Part shown: piece after piece, positions 11,706-22,274 of the stretch
How the letters are laid out: each line of letters opens with the position of its first letter
How positions within the stretch are numbered: the first letter of the stretch is position 1
Assembly: GCA_947095585.1 (NCBI GenBank)
Contig: OX352765.1
Span: 16,862,444-16,926,443, forward strand
From: Nephrocerus scutellatus
Lineage: Eukaryota; Arthropoda; Insecta; Diptera; Pipunculidae
Reading direction: 5' to 3'
DNA: 64,000 nt
Translations under genes and position numbers: made by a program
The notes under the pieces: generated by a model
Seen by the model: only the letters and a program-made list of their open reading frames with translations
What the model was told of the DNA's origin: nothing
Databases searched by the model: none

Positions 11706-12572
11706 GGGTTTTGAGCGTGACAACGTCTGTCCAGGACGAAAGAAAAGAAAACAAAGATATTGTTGTCTATGGGATTGTTGGGTTGGAGTGAAATTCTTTG
11801 ACGTTGTGGCCAATATTACGATTAAATTAAAAGACACAAATCCCTTGAGAAATGGCTTGGTACCAAAAATCCCAGACCCTGTTGGCCAGATCCATAGGAA
11901 TAAGTCTTATAGTCGCATCTTAGTCCTACATTCCGAATTTCATCCGAATCGCTTGAGAAATTGATTTGCTCCAGAAATTCCAGACCATTCCAGAATTTCC
12001 ATAGGAACAAGTCTTATAGTCACATATTAGTCCTACATTCCGAGTTTCATACGAATCCCTTGAGAATTGGCTTGGTTCCAAAAATCCCAGACCCTATTGG
12101 CCAGATCCCAGAACTTCCATAGGAACAAGTCTTATAGTCACATATTAGTCCTACATTCCGAGTTTTATACGAATCCCTTGAGAATTGGCTTGGTTCCAAA
12201 AATCCCAGACCCTATTGGCCTGATCCCAGAATTTCCATAGGAACAAGTCTTATAGTCGCATCTTAGTCCTACATTCCGAATTTCATCCGAATCGCTTGAG
12301 AAATTGATTTGCTCCAGAAATTCCAGACCATAATAATCATATTCCAGAACTTCCATAGGAACAAGTCTTATAGTCACATCTTAGTCCTACATTCCGAATT
12401 TCACGCGAATCTCTTGGGAAATGGCTTAGTTCCCAAAGTACTGACATTTAAAAGTGGGACATTTAACAGTGTGAGCATTAACAGTGACCACAACAGTGGG
12501 ACATGTAACATTTAACTTTTTGAACATGCACCCCCTTATACCTTGTAGTGAGACGTTGTCACGTCAAAATCG
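11706..12572. repeat. Tandem array of 107-118 bp units flanked by subterminal inverted repeats
   Basis: Five units plus a partial sixth begin with t(c/t)(c/g/t)cttgNga at 11841, 11949, 12056, 12174, 12292 and 12410 (periods 108, 107, 118, 118, 118). Two unit types alternate: a 'ggcttggttcc' type (1, 3, 4 and a diverged 6) and a 'gatttgctccagaaattcca' type (2 and 5). The array is framed by ttttgagcgtgacaacgtct (11709-11728) and its near-perfect inverse near 12551-12570. Non-coding. The layout resembles non-autonomous Helentron/DINE-type elements, which is inference. Confidence 0.8.
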
Positions 12573-12860
12573 TAGAGTCCTATTAAAAGTCCTTAAAGTG
12601 ATTTGAAAGAAATTAATAAGAAGCTTAATATTAAAAGTAAAATTCATATTCATTATTACCATGGCCTTCTACGACTGATGTGATCTTGTACTTTCTCAAC
12701 TGCACTCTATAAGTCCGCGATACTGAAGGCAATCGATGTTAGTTTCAATTATATTGCAAAAGTCGGATGGGTTTTCCTCCGTTTTGCTCTCTCCAACTAC
12801 AACTTTCCGTCAAAATATCGCTGAGATTGCTCCGGAATGCAGTGCTCTGAGATAAGTACT

Positions 12861-14040
12861 TGATCATCATCATCATCATATTTGGCTCTACATCCGGGGT
12901 CCGGTCCTGGCCTCCCGCAAAAAGTCTCACCACCGGTTCCGATTTTGAGCCGATGTCATGCAGTTTTGCATCCCTAAACTCTGGGCGTCATCCTTCCAGG
13001 CTAGGCTTGGCCGACCTCGCTGTCATGTTTCATAAATTCTACCGTAAAGGACTTTCCGAGCAGGGTCCTCTTCGCTCATGCGAGCTAGGTGTCCTGCCCA
13101 ACGGAGCCTACCGACCTTAATTCTCTTCACGATGTCGACATCGCGGTAACGCTTGTTGATCTCCTCTTTCTCCGGAATCGTCCTTTCTCACACATACGGG
13201 GCCAACAACTCTCCGTAAGACTTTTCTCTCGAACGCAGCTAAGAGGGCAGAATGCCTTTTTGCTAATCACCCAAGTCTCGGATCCATATGTAAGTACTGG
13301 TATGACCATTGTCTTATATACCAGCAGCTTGAACGTATGTTATGGATTTGAAGAGTCTTGACTGACTATAGTAGGCTTTGTTGGCATTAAGGAACCGTGC
13401 GCGTATTTCTGGTTCCATGCTCTAATCGGCTGCTACAGTTGACCCGAGATAGTTAAAGGATTGCAATACTTCAAATTCGCGCTCCACTTTTTGAATTGAG
13501 GGACCAATATTGGATCTTCGGCTCGCAGACGTGGCCACCATATACTTTGTTTTTCTCTCATTTATGTGCAGCCCCATATTTTGTGCGGTCCGCTAGATCT
13601 CGATGAAAGCTTCCTGTACAGCTCTTGGGGTTTTACCAACGATATGTCAATATCGTCTGCGTACGCCAGTATCTGAATGGACTTATACAGGTTTGTTCCG
13701 CTCGCCGTTACGTCAGAGTCTCCGATCACTTCTCCAACGCCAGGTAGAAGAGGACGCAGGCCAGTCCATCCCCTTGTCGGAGCAGGATATTTTTACTTGG
13801 CTTATAACATTGGTCATGGTCAACCTACATAGTCGTGTCAGTTTATTTGGCATGTCGAATTCTCTCATGGCATTATAAAGTTCTACTCTGACTATGCTAT
13901 AATAGGCGGCTTTAAAGTTTATAAAAAGATAGCGTAGTGAGTTTTGAAACTCTAGAGAGAAACTCTGCCTAAGGGTGCAAATCTGATCAGTTGTTGATTT
14001 GCCTGGATTTGAAGCCACACTGGTATCGTCCAATGATGAC
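12861..14040 (-). mobile_element. RTE-like non-LTR retrotransposon (family B, copy 2)
   Basis: The 3' tail is the (ATCATC)n run at about 12861-12880 on the + strand. Reading from 14040 down: NPGKSTTDQICTLRQ, YLFINFKAAYYSIVR (RT palm), MREFDMPNKLTRLCR and MTNVISQVKI, then LTYGSETWVISKK near 13250-13300 and the C-terminal LGRLRWAGH-type segment near 13090. About 1.18 kb, 5' truncated, with frameshifts. Confidence 0.85.
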
Positions 14041-14543
14041 AGGGTAATCCTTATTGTGAAGACGGTTCTTATTTTTAAGAGTCGTTACAACAAAACAATT
14101 TATTTGTATGGGATCTTAGAAATTAGAGTTCTTTTTTTATTGTTTCTTCAAATTATCATTTCAAATTTTCGATACTATACAAATTTCACTTAAAGTTATG
14201 ATCGAAGCTCCTTGAGGTGCGTATATGATAGAGCACCATGTATGTTGTTAAGTGATGTCGTAGCGATGCCTGTGGCAACGCGTGATGTCGTAGTGATGTG
14301 ATATAAGAATATAAAAGCGATACGGCAGCGGCTATCCTCAGCGTTAATTGTAAGGTAGGTATACTCTTGAACCATTAAGTTAGGGCCTTACAAAAATGTC
14401 GCAGCGTTTAGCTTCACCGGAAATGGCAAGGTAGGTACTATTGAACCATTTAGTTACGACAAGACAAATTTTATCTGGAATTACCAACCAACCAACCAGT
14501 TAAAAAAAACAGGGCTGCATGCCCCTTATACCCTGGTAATCGA
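14041..14543. other. Unassigned stretch with a promoter-like TATAAAAG and two similar short blocks
   Basis: TATAAAAG occurs at about 14311 with an initiator-like tcctcagcgtt about 25 bp further on. Two related blocks, ggtaggtatactcttgaacc (14355) and ggtaggtactattgaacc (14431), follow. This could be part of an LTR, but no matching second LTR or primer-binding site was found. No gene. Confidence 0.3.
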
Positions 14544-14963
14544 TTAAAAAGCTTGGGAAACCATTGTTGCTATGCAGGGTAGTTTTCTATTTGTATTGTT
14601 TGATGTTGTTTGTTTTGTTTTATATGTTGCCGATTCCCAACGGTCGGTAGTTAAATCTGCAACATAATGCTTTTTGTGACAGCTAAATTTTCCAGCACTT
14701 TCCGTGCTGCTCATTGCCATGTGTGAGTTGGTAAGGCCTCCTTCTATTGTTTTCTGATCTCGCAAAAGTGGTACGAGATCAGTGGTACGAGATCTGCGAG
14801 CTGCATTTGTTGCCTGTAGTCGAGAGTCATCGGTCGAACCAATGTCTGGTGATTGATTTTTCCTGGCGCTATCGAAAACTTTTGATGGCCCTGTAGTGGC
14901 TAATATATTTGTCTTTTTTAGTTTAATAAATGTGTACTTTAAGAAAATTGCATGGCGTTCGTT
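14544..14963 (-). other. Unrecognised open reading frame of about 140 codons
   Basis: An uninterrupted minus-strand frame runs from just after a stop near 14965 down to the TAA at 14544. The Ser/Thr/Arg-rich sequence includes GPSKVFDSARKNQSPDIGST and ESAGKFSCHKKHYVADL; the first ATG is internal (MAMSS). I do not recognise it. Its composition is protein-like and it could be a piece of a retroelement gag or a chance frame. No splice or promoter support. Confidence 0.25.
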
Positions 14964-14969
14964 TTATGT

Positions 14970-17754
14970 GGGCAAAATTCTATCGCAAAAATTTCGTTCC
15001 CTACACTTTTTGCTTAATTTTTTAGATCAATCGCTTTCAATAACAAACAAACAAGACAACAAATCAATTGAATCTATATCGCCCGGTTATACGGCTATAA
15101 AACGATTCCTTTTGTGATTGACTCCAAATATATTTTCTGATAGTCCCGGCATATTCATTGATGGCTTGCAGATAAAAATCTGATGTATTTTATCCTCTGG
15201 GATTTCTGTCCATCGGCTTTTATTCACAGCAGGCAGCAAAACGTTTCAAAATAAATCACAGAGTTCTCTGAGCATCCCATTTGCAAAACTTCAAACAACT
15301 TTTGACCTAATAAGTATGAAGGATACATCAGCATCTAGAGCACGAACACTCACTCTCTCATCAGATTCGAAGAAGTGTTAAGTGAAGTCGAAGGAGTAGC
15401 TATTCAATATTGAGGATATTACACCGACGTTACATGGTATCCCAGCAGCACCATCCAGCGCACATCAGCAGCCACACTTTTGAGTAGAATCTTTTCGAAT
15501 AGTTTGACGTTGTTCCGGCATCTTCACTATCAAAACGAACCAAAACTGACATTTTAATAAGGATTGTGCGCATCAGTTTTCTTCAAGTTGTTGCTGTACT
15601 TTCCTCTGATGCTGAACGCTTCCCTACCACCACCTACTGCAATTGTAGTCAGCGCTAGCCTAGTGCTGAGTGCTATATGCGGATGCGAAATCATTGACTT
15701 CTTTTCGCACCGCACATTGAATACGAAATGAAGGTTGCATGATAATCCTCACTGCCTTGGATGGCTGGATGGCTGGTTGGAATGCCAAGTAAGAGTGGCT
15801 CTGTGCTAAACTGAAAAACCGCACCGTCATACCCACCACCCTCGTAGTACATTCAATCTAATTCCGACTCATATTGTAGACAAGCGGCGCTAGGGCTATT
15901 ATTTTCTTAACGGAAAATTCCTTTTACATTCCATTGCGGCAACGTCTATCGTTTCCTGAGTCAAACTTGTGGGTCCCCTTCCTTCTCGTAGTACATACAC
16001 TTAACCAGCACGCTATCCAACTGCTGTTTACGGTGTGATGTTAGAAAAATTTCTCCAAAGCACAGCAAAGCAAGTCAAGGCATGCAGGACACGCTAACAA
16101 AATGCAAAAAAGAAAAGAATTCCGGAATCTCAGCATGTAAGGCGTTCGCTTATATTGTGCGATCATGTATGAGTGGAATTCTGGAATGTGTGCTGTGACG
16201 TGACTGACATTATTGTCGACGCACCCCATGCTGTACCGTTCGTAATCGAAGAAAAGGCTACTCAAGTTGATTCCACGAGTAGAGTAACTCAGCAACTTTG
16301 GAATGTGGATTCGTAAGATCTTATCTTCGTTTAATCCTTTATGATGCATTCATTCACCGTACGCGTATCCATCCAACTGTTTTGTGGTATCCTCCTTGAC
16401 ATCATGTCCGCTTTGCTTTGCGAACAAGGAATAATAATTCGCCTATTTACGAAAGCATCTGGTTGCTTCTGCCGCAACCACTCAAAGGATCTTATTTTAC
16501 ATTTATGATTTAGCACAATACTCGTACACATAATTACATTATTTGTGGCAGTTGTATTTGGCGTCAGTGACAGGTGCCACCAAGCGATAAGTAATATGTG
16601 GAATGTAGTGCGGTCGGTCCGCAGTTGTGGTTCTGGTGCGCAACCAAAGGCGCGTGACTTGCCTAATTTTAAAGGTAAATGAGCTACCAGGCGGATCCAC
16701 AGCAAACACACCATGTACATATTCGTCTACCGCCCGCCGCCTTGGAGAAGTCATATTGTATGCGCTTTTCAGCAGGATAATGCGGCCGAATTCCTCATTA
16801 GTTGTTTTATTGTTTTGAGACGAGCCACATTGTGTCGGTAAATCTGGCATCACAACACAATGGTTGCATTTAACACAAAGCCTTCTAATGTACTCCCTAC
16901 TTTAGTTTGTGTGTAAATTAGTTCGAGTTCATGTATGCCTTGAAATGTTACCCTTATGACCTTCCTATTTGATGAGCACCAGCACCAGGGACATATTATT
17001 ATTTATAGGCTCCTTCTTCTTCAGGACGCTCCAGTTTTCCATTGGTATCTCCCGATTTTTCTCCATCTCCATTCATCTTAAGAAGGCAAATGTGAGCATT
17101 TGAAACCTTGAAAATTCAGAGATGCCTGGTCCCCGTAGGCGTCCAAAGCGTATCTTTCGTGTAAAGGGCCCGCTGCCTTACTCTTGCCAATATAGTCAAG
17201 AATTCGGCCAGTATATATGGGTTGTTTCCTATATATGGTATTAGGCTTCAAGTCCCGTTTAATGGTACGCAATTAAAAAAGCTTGTGAATGCAGAGAACG
17301 TACACAAGTGCAATTTACAAAAAACTGTGCACATTTCAGCAGGAATTGTTACTCATCTCATACAGCTTCACTATTATTAGAAAATCATTCTTTAAAACAA
17401 GCGACCGATTGAAAAAATAAAATAATAGTTTCAAAGTTATTATCACTATTTCTATTTACCAAATAGGCGCGTATTGCTGCCAATGAATTTATTTATAAAA
17501 AAAAACCATCGGACAATTCGGTTTGAATTTTTAACTAAACGTCTTCACGTCTTTAACTGCCGATCAAAAAAGAGGAAGTGAATCAATCTAAAATGGCGGA
17601 AGGGCATGCTCTGCTAATGTTCAGAAAACAACAAAAAAAAATAACAGCAAGGTGAACATTAAAGGCGCTCTCACAATGAAAACTTAAGACTTAAGAGTTA
17701 CAGAAATGTATGGATTTTGGTTTTGACAAAAAAAAAAGTTCTGCTCGTTATGTA
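14970..17754. other. Gene-poor intergenic stretch
   Basis: No RT, transposase, zinc-finger or spliced gene could be read on either strand. Frames up to about 130 codons here have random composition and overlap one another (for example the minus-strand frames at 16331-16853). Confidence 0.45.
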
Positions 17755-18240
17755 GGAATACAGCGACACCTATAAGAATTCAATATAATTATAAACATTT
17801 TAATAATCATAGCCAACATACATCCATACTGATGTGAACAACTATCAGTAAATGTACCACCACCACTTAGCGGATCTAAATTTTATCAGCAAACTTATTT
17901 ATATTTAAGTTATATTTGAATTTGAGCCAAATCGTACCATAAATTCGAAAAATTGAAATACCACGACTTCATTAATTGCCACCTATCGGGATTAAACCTA
18001 AAAGAAACCTTCCTGCAGATCTGTCTGGCGTCTGGCGTTTCTCAAGTTTTAGACGGACGTACCCAAAGCAAACATTTTTATACATTAAGAAGACTAGCGC
18101 AAATACTCAGCGTTTCCCGGCTGCCTCACCCCAACTGACCACACGCCCACTGATCCCTTTTCACCCATCGATTAGCCCAGCCTTCCAAAAAACTATAGAA
18201 TCGATACTAGTATTTGCAAAAAGAAGAAATATAGCCCCAA
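17755..18240 (+). repeat. Dispersed repeat with CAGCGCCACCT modules and a C-rich block
   Basis: It contains cagcgacacctata (17761), cacttagcggatctaaattt, ttgagccaaatcgtaccata (17922-17941), gccacctatcgggattaaac (17980-17999), then gcgtttcccggctgcctcac (about 18109-18128), cgcccactgatccc and aaaactatagaatcgatact. The 45775-46490 region carries the same blocks in a different order, which defines a recurrent composite repeat. Non-coding. Confidence 0.7.
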
Positions 18241-18255
18241 ATTTATATATGCTGC

Positions 18256-18481
18256 ATTTTATTTGCCGAGCGAGTTCGGAATTCGAATGTCAAAACCAGC
18301 CAAACAGCAGGTTTTCACAATTCCAAAGAAGGAATTCGACAGTGCAATTGTTGTTGTTCCTCGGCAAATAAAATACGGCTATAAGCTGCATTTTAAGCCG
18401 TATTTTACCGTATTTACAAAAACAATTGCATTGTCGAATTCCTTCTTTGGAATTGTGAAAACCTGCTGTTTGGCTGGTTTT
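18256..18481. repeat. Long interleaved hairpin: 61-bp inverted repeat with one mismatch
   Basis: The segment 18292-18352 (aaaaccagccaaacagcagg...) is the reverse complement of 18421-18481 (...cctgctgtttggctggtttt) with a single mismatch. A second perfect inverted pair of 15 bp, attttatttgccgag at 18256-18270 and its inverse at 18360-18374, interleaves with it, and the loop holds a third small pair (aaatacggct / agccgtattt). It could be a foldback/MITE element or a stem-loop transcript source. Confidence 0.85.
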
Positions 18482-18660
18482 ACCATTTACCAGCAACCTG
18501 TCCACAAAAGAGGCAAGACCACAAGTTCTAAGGAGCTAATAATGATAAATATCTGACATTCTGACGCCGCAAATCTGTTTGTCAAATCGATAATCTACTG
18601 AAATGTTACCGACACTAGATCTTAGTGTCGGCTTACATTATATAATTTTTTGTTTACAAA

Positions 18661-19968
18661 TAAAGGGTGTTTTTTTAGGAGGTTTGTTTTTCCGATAGAT
18701 GTCGTTTTATTTTATGACAGTTGTTTTGACAGCTCAAAGTGGCATTTCTACTCAGTATTGTTTGGCAAATCATTATGAATAGGTTAACTCCAGAACAACG
18801 TTTTCAAATCGTGGAAATTTATTTTCAAAATCAGTGTTCAATTAAAAATGTTTATAGAGCACTTCGTGAATTTTATGGTGCACATAATCGTCCGTCAGAG
18901 ACCACCATAAAGAACGTAATTACCAAATTTCGGTCTACATTCACTCTTTTGGATGCCAAGCCACCGACAAGAATGAGAAGAGTTCGTACAGAAGAAAATA
19001 TTGCTGTCGTTGAGGCCAGTGTCGAAGAAAACGACAATTTATCGATTCGTCGTCGTGCTCAGCAAATTGGACTTTGTCCATCGACTTTATGGAAAATTTT
19101 ACGTAAAGATTTGGGTTTGGTGCCATACAAAATTCAATTGGTGCAAGAATTAAAGCCACACGACCATCGTTTGCGCCGTGAATTCAGTGATTGGTCGTTA
19201 AATCAATTGAACGAAGATCCATTTTTTTACCGTAAAATTCTCTTCAGTGATGAGGCGCATTTTTTGTTAAATGGATACGTCAACAAACAAAATTGTCGCA
19301 TTTGGAGCAAAGATAATCCACACGCCGTTCAAGAATTACCAATGCATCCTGATAAATGTACTGTTTGGTGCGGTCTATGGGCTGGTGGGATCATCGGTCC
19401 ATATTTCTTTAAAAATGAGGAAGGACGACGCGTTACCGTGAATGGAAATCGATACAGAACCATGTTAAATGAGTTTTTGTTGTCAAATCTTGAAGATATG
19501 GATATGGATGAAATGTGGTTTCAACAAGATGGTGCCACTTGCCATACAGCACGTGAAACAATCGACTTATTGAAAGAAACTTTCAACGACAACATTATTT
19601 CGAGAAATGGTCCGGTGAATTGGCCTCCGCGTTCGTGCGATTTGACGCCACTCGATTACTTTTTGTGGGGATACGTGAAGTCATTGGTTTATGTGGATAA
19701 ACCTCAATCGATTGACGCTTTGGAAACCAATATTCAACGTGTCATTGCTGACATACGCCCTCAAATGCTTGAAAAAGTGCTGGAAAATTGGACCTCCAGA
19801 ATGACATTTGTGAAAAATAGTCGTGGTAGCCATATGCCAGAAATTGTGTTTAAATGTTAAATGCCAAAAAATTATCTACCAAATAAAAAAAAATTTTGGT
19901 CATTTCATAATTTTATATGTGTTTTATTCAAAAAAAAAATCGGCAACCTCTTAAAAAAACACCCGTTA
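18661..19968 (+). mobile_element. Complete rosa-type (DD41D) mariner transposon
   Basis: A 1304-bp element (18663-19966) bounded by TA dinucleotides at 18661-18662 and 19967-19968, the expected target duplication of the Tc1/mariner superfamily. The terminal inverted repeats are aagggtgtttttttaggagg at the left and, inverted, acgggtgtttttttaagagg at the right, with two differences over about 22 bp. It carries one uninterrupted transposase gene. The intact frame and well-matched ends suggest a young, possibly still mobile copy. It lies just after the 18256-18481 hairpin. Confidence 0.93.
18775..19860 (+). CDS. Mariner transposase, DD41D (rosa family), 361 aa
   Basis: Cut-and-paste DDE/D transposase that binds the element ends and moves it to TA sites in the nucleus. 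The ATG at 18775 is chosen because the upstream in-frame start at 18739 is only a GTG, and because mariner N-termini begin close to LTPEQRF. N-terminal helix-turn-helix regions span about residues 1-55 and 88-112 (STLWKILRKDLGL). Catalytic aspartates are visible: D159 in ILFSDEAHF, D252 in FQQDGATCHTA and D294 in CDLTPLDYF. There are 92 residues between the first two, as in Mos1, and 41 between the last two, versus 34 in classic mariners; 41 defines the rosa (DD41D) family. The length of 361 aa is normal. No stops or frameshifts. Activity is inferred, not shown. Confidence 0.95.
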   Translation: MNRLTPEQRFQIVEIYFQNQCSIKNVYRALREFYGAHNRPSETTIKNVITKFRSTFTLLDAKPPTRMRRVRTEENIAVVEASVEENDNLSIRRRAQQIGLCPSTLWKILRKDLGLVPYKIQLVQELKPHDHRLRREFSDWSLNQLNEDPFFYRKILFSDEAHFLLNGYVNKQNCRIWSKDNPHAVQELPMHPDKCTVWCGLWAGGIIGPYFFKNEEGRRVTVNGNRYRTMLNEFLLSNLEDMDMDEMWFQQDGATCHTARETIDLLKETFNDNIISRNGPVNWPPRSCDLTPLDYFLWGYVKSLVYVDKPQSIDALETNIQRVIADIRPQMLEKVLENWTSRMTFVKNSRGSHMPEIVFKC

Positions 19969-19969
19969 T

Positions 19970-21690
19970 ATAGATTATTATTGTTATTATGGATAAAGTG
20001 AATATGAATAATTTAAATATTGTTATAATTAATAAGGTCGCTGCAACATTTAAAAAAAAAAATTAGTTACCTGCATTTTGAAGCATGTATACACTGTCAT
20101 TTTCTTCGGAGACATACAATTGCATTTTGAATCTTAATGTTTAAATTACTTGAACTACGTTAACTTGTTGATCGTGAACAATAAAATAATTTTGAAATGC
20201 TAACAAACAAACTGTCAAAAAACAAGAGTTTTAATTGGTGGAGAAACTTTGCTCTTATGCCCAGAGTTCGATTTGGCTCGACTCGCATCGAGTAGAGTAA
20301 GAAAGTGAACGCAAAATGTTGACGATTCTGCTCTGTTAAAATTACCCATGCACACATATCAATTCATAAAGCTACGCTGATTCAAGTTTACTGCGTCCAT
20401 ATACTGAACTGGTTTCAATAGCGTTAAGTTAACTCAAGTTAACTAAAACAAGATAGTGAACACACTCCAGAATCCTCAAGTTTGAAATCTTGCACACGAA
20501 TTCATGTGTGTACTTAGGGCGCGGACAAAAATTCAGCCGCTGTACAATTAATGCGGCACAAACATAAGCTGTGTTTTTTATGTCGGAGTAAACGGAGAAA
20601 TAATTTAACTGAGAGAAAACAGATCTGTGTTTTTTTTTTATTCTCCGAGAAATCTTTTTTCTCTGAAGCGTTTTTTTACGCTTCGATAATTCTCGCATAT
20701 GATCTTTTTACTCTGAATTTCACTATAAATGCTGCCCACCAGCCAGCCACGGGAAAAAAAGGAGAGCAGATATTTTTTTTTATTTGACAGATCTGATCAG
20801 AGAAAAAATTATCGGATTTATCAGATCTCTCGGAACTCGGGTTTATAGTATTTCTACGATATCTTCAACATCAAAGAACACGGCCATAAAGACAAATAGC
20901 CGAAATTCATAAAATAGCACCTGCATTTTAATACCAACCTAGTTTTTTCATTTGACAGTTAAAATTTTTTAGGTTAGAATAAGTCAAAGTGAGAAATTGT
21001 AATTGATGAATTCACAAAACTATTGTTTTATTGTTAGATAATTGTTAGATTAAATTGCAATAATTATTATATATAATTTTAAAATTTAATGCGCTTCTGA
21101 AATGAATAAAAATAATGGCGATTTTTTTCTAAGAAATAAAGATGGAAAAAAGCGGATGGTAAAACTGAATGCGCAGCTTTAGCTGTATAACAGTTTTGTA
21201 GACCGACTTTCTGCTTTTTAAAAAAACTACAACAACAACACATGTAACGAAACAATGTTAAAACACTACCTTGTCTTTCATGTTTGATCTGCCCAATTAA
21301 AACTCTCAGCTCCGACACAGATTTCTAAAAACAAAAAAAAAGATATATATTTTTGATTCCTGATTTAAAACAGGAACAGGAAGTGACAAGTAAAATGATA
21401 TGACATGCAAAAAAAACAATTGTTTAGTTTCGTGTAATAAAACTTATTTATGTATCGGAGTTTGGTTTGGTAAAAGATACATGGTTGGTTTTTTACAATC
21501 GTAGAAATCTTAGGACAAAAGTTAATAAAATTTTATATTTTCCGTAGGAAATTCAGTATGAAGTTAACAACAATTCGAAACGTATGTGAAATAAATGTTT
21601 TTGTATTGTAGTGTAGTGGAACATGTTGATAGTCAGAGAAGTACTAATGTAAACGTACTTTATGCAAATATGTAGCCGGAAAATAAAAAC
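19970..21690. other. AT-rich intergenic stretch, no gene recognised
   Basis: It contains short palindromes such as gaagcgtttttttacgcttc near 20666 and poly(T)/poly(A) runs. No protein family was recognisable on either strand. The right part may include the upstream control region of the Pep-like gene. Confidence 0.45.
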
Positions 21691-22022
21691 ATTGTTAGGT
21701 TGGCGCTAACTGCTGCAAGTCTCCACAGCACACGGAATTCTTCAAATTCGACACATATATCTTTTCTTGCGCCGACATTTTTCTTTTCGCTTACAACCGA
21801 GAAGCGAGAACAGAATCGACGCCATTTCCATTTTTCATTCGTGAGGCGTAGTATCTTCAGTAATTGTTCAAAGTAAAAATTCCAGAATTGTTAATATAAT
21901 TAATAATTAATAATATAGTTCTTTGCGGAAAAAACCTTAAAAAGGTTTGTCATTTATTTACTTGTAAAAATAATGAAAAAATTCATATTACAATAATTGT
22001 AATTTTATTCAGTTAAAACAAA
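21691..22022 (+). promoter_or_regulatory. Presumed promoter / 5' UTR of the Pep-like gene
   Basis: A pyrimidine-rich stretch, tatatcttttcttgcgccga (about 21756-21775), resembles a TCT-type initiator of growth-related fly genes. The GC content rises here and the stretch leads to the coding start, whose context acaaaATGG at 22019-22026 is a good dipteran start context. The transcription start is not determined; a 5' UTR intron cannot be excluded. Confidence 0.35.
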
Positions 22023-22274
22023 ATGGTTCGTGGTGGACGCGGCTATAATTCTCGTGGTGCCGGTTCCGGACGTGGCTCGTACCGCTCGAATGGCTCAAGT
22101 TACAATCGTATGCAATCGACTAGGCGTCCTGGTGCTTATGGCGATAACTACAGTGGCGGCACATCACGCTACAATTCTAACTATAACAGCTATGATTCTA
22201 GGAGTCGCGATAAGTTTGTGCCAAAGTACAACAATGATAACCGGCATGAAGGCGGCCATAAGCGACCGTATCGG
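22023..22274 (+). CDS. Pep: Pep-like gene, coding exon 1
   Basis: 84 codons starting MVRGGRGYNSRGAGSGRGSY, Arg/Gly-rich, ending ...HKRPYR. The donor is cgg|gtaagt, phase 0. Reading on past the donor meets a stop within five codons. Confidence 0.85.

Noticed and set aside
11841..12440. CRISPR-like array
   Set aside because: Units are 107-118 bp with no unique spacers between short repeats; this is a tandem minisatellite in a eukaryotic genome.
16331..16853. Possible gene from overlapping minus-strand frames
   Set aside because: The frames overlap each other in different phases, share no domain, and no splice sites connect them sensibly.
18739..18774. Upstream extension of the mariner transposase
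   Set aside because: The codon at 18739 is GTG, not ATG. The first ATG at 18775 gives the family-typical N-terminus and length.
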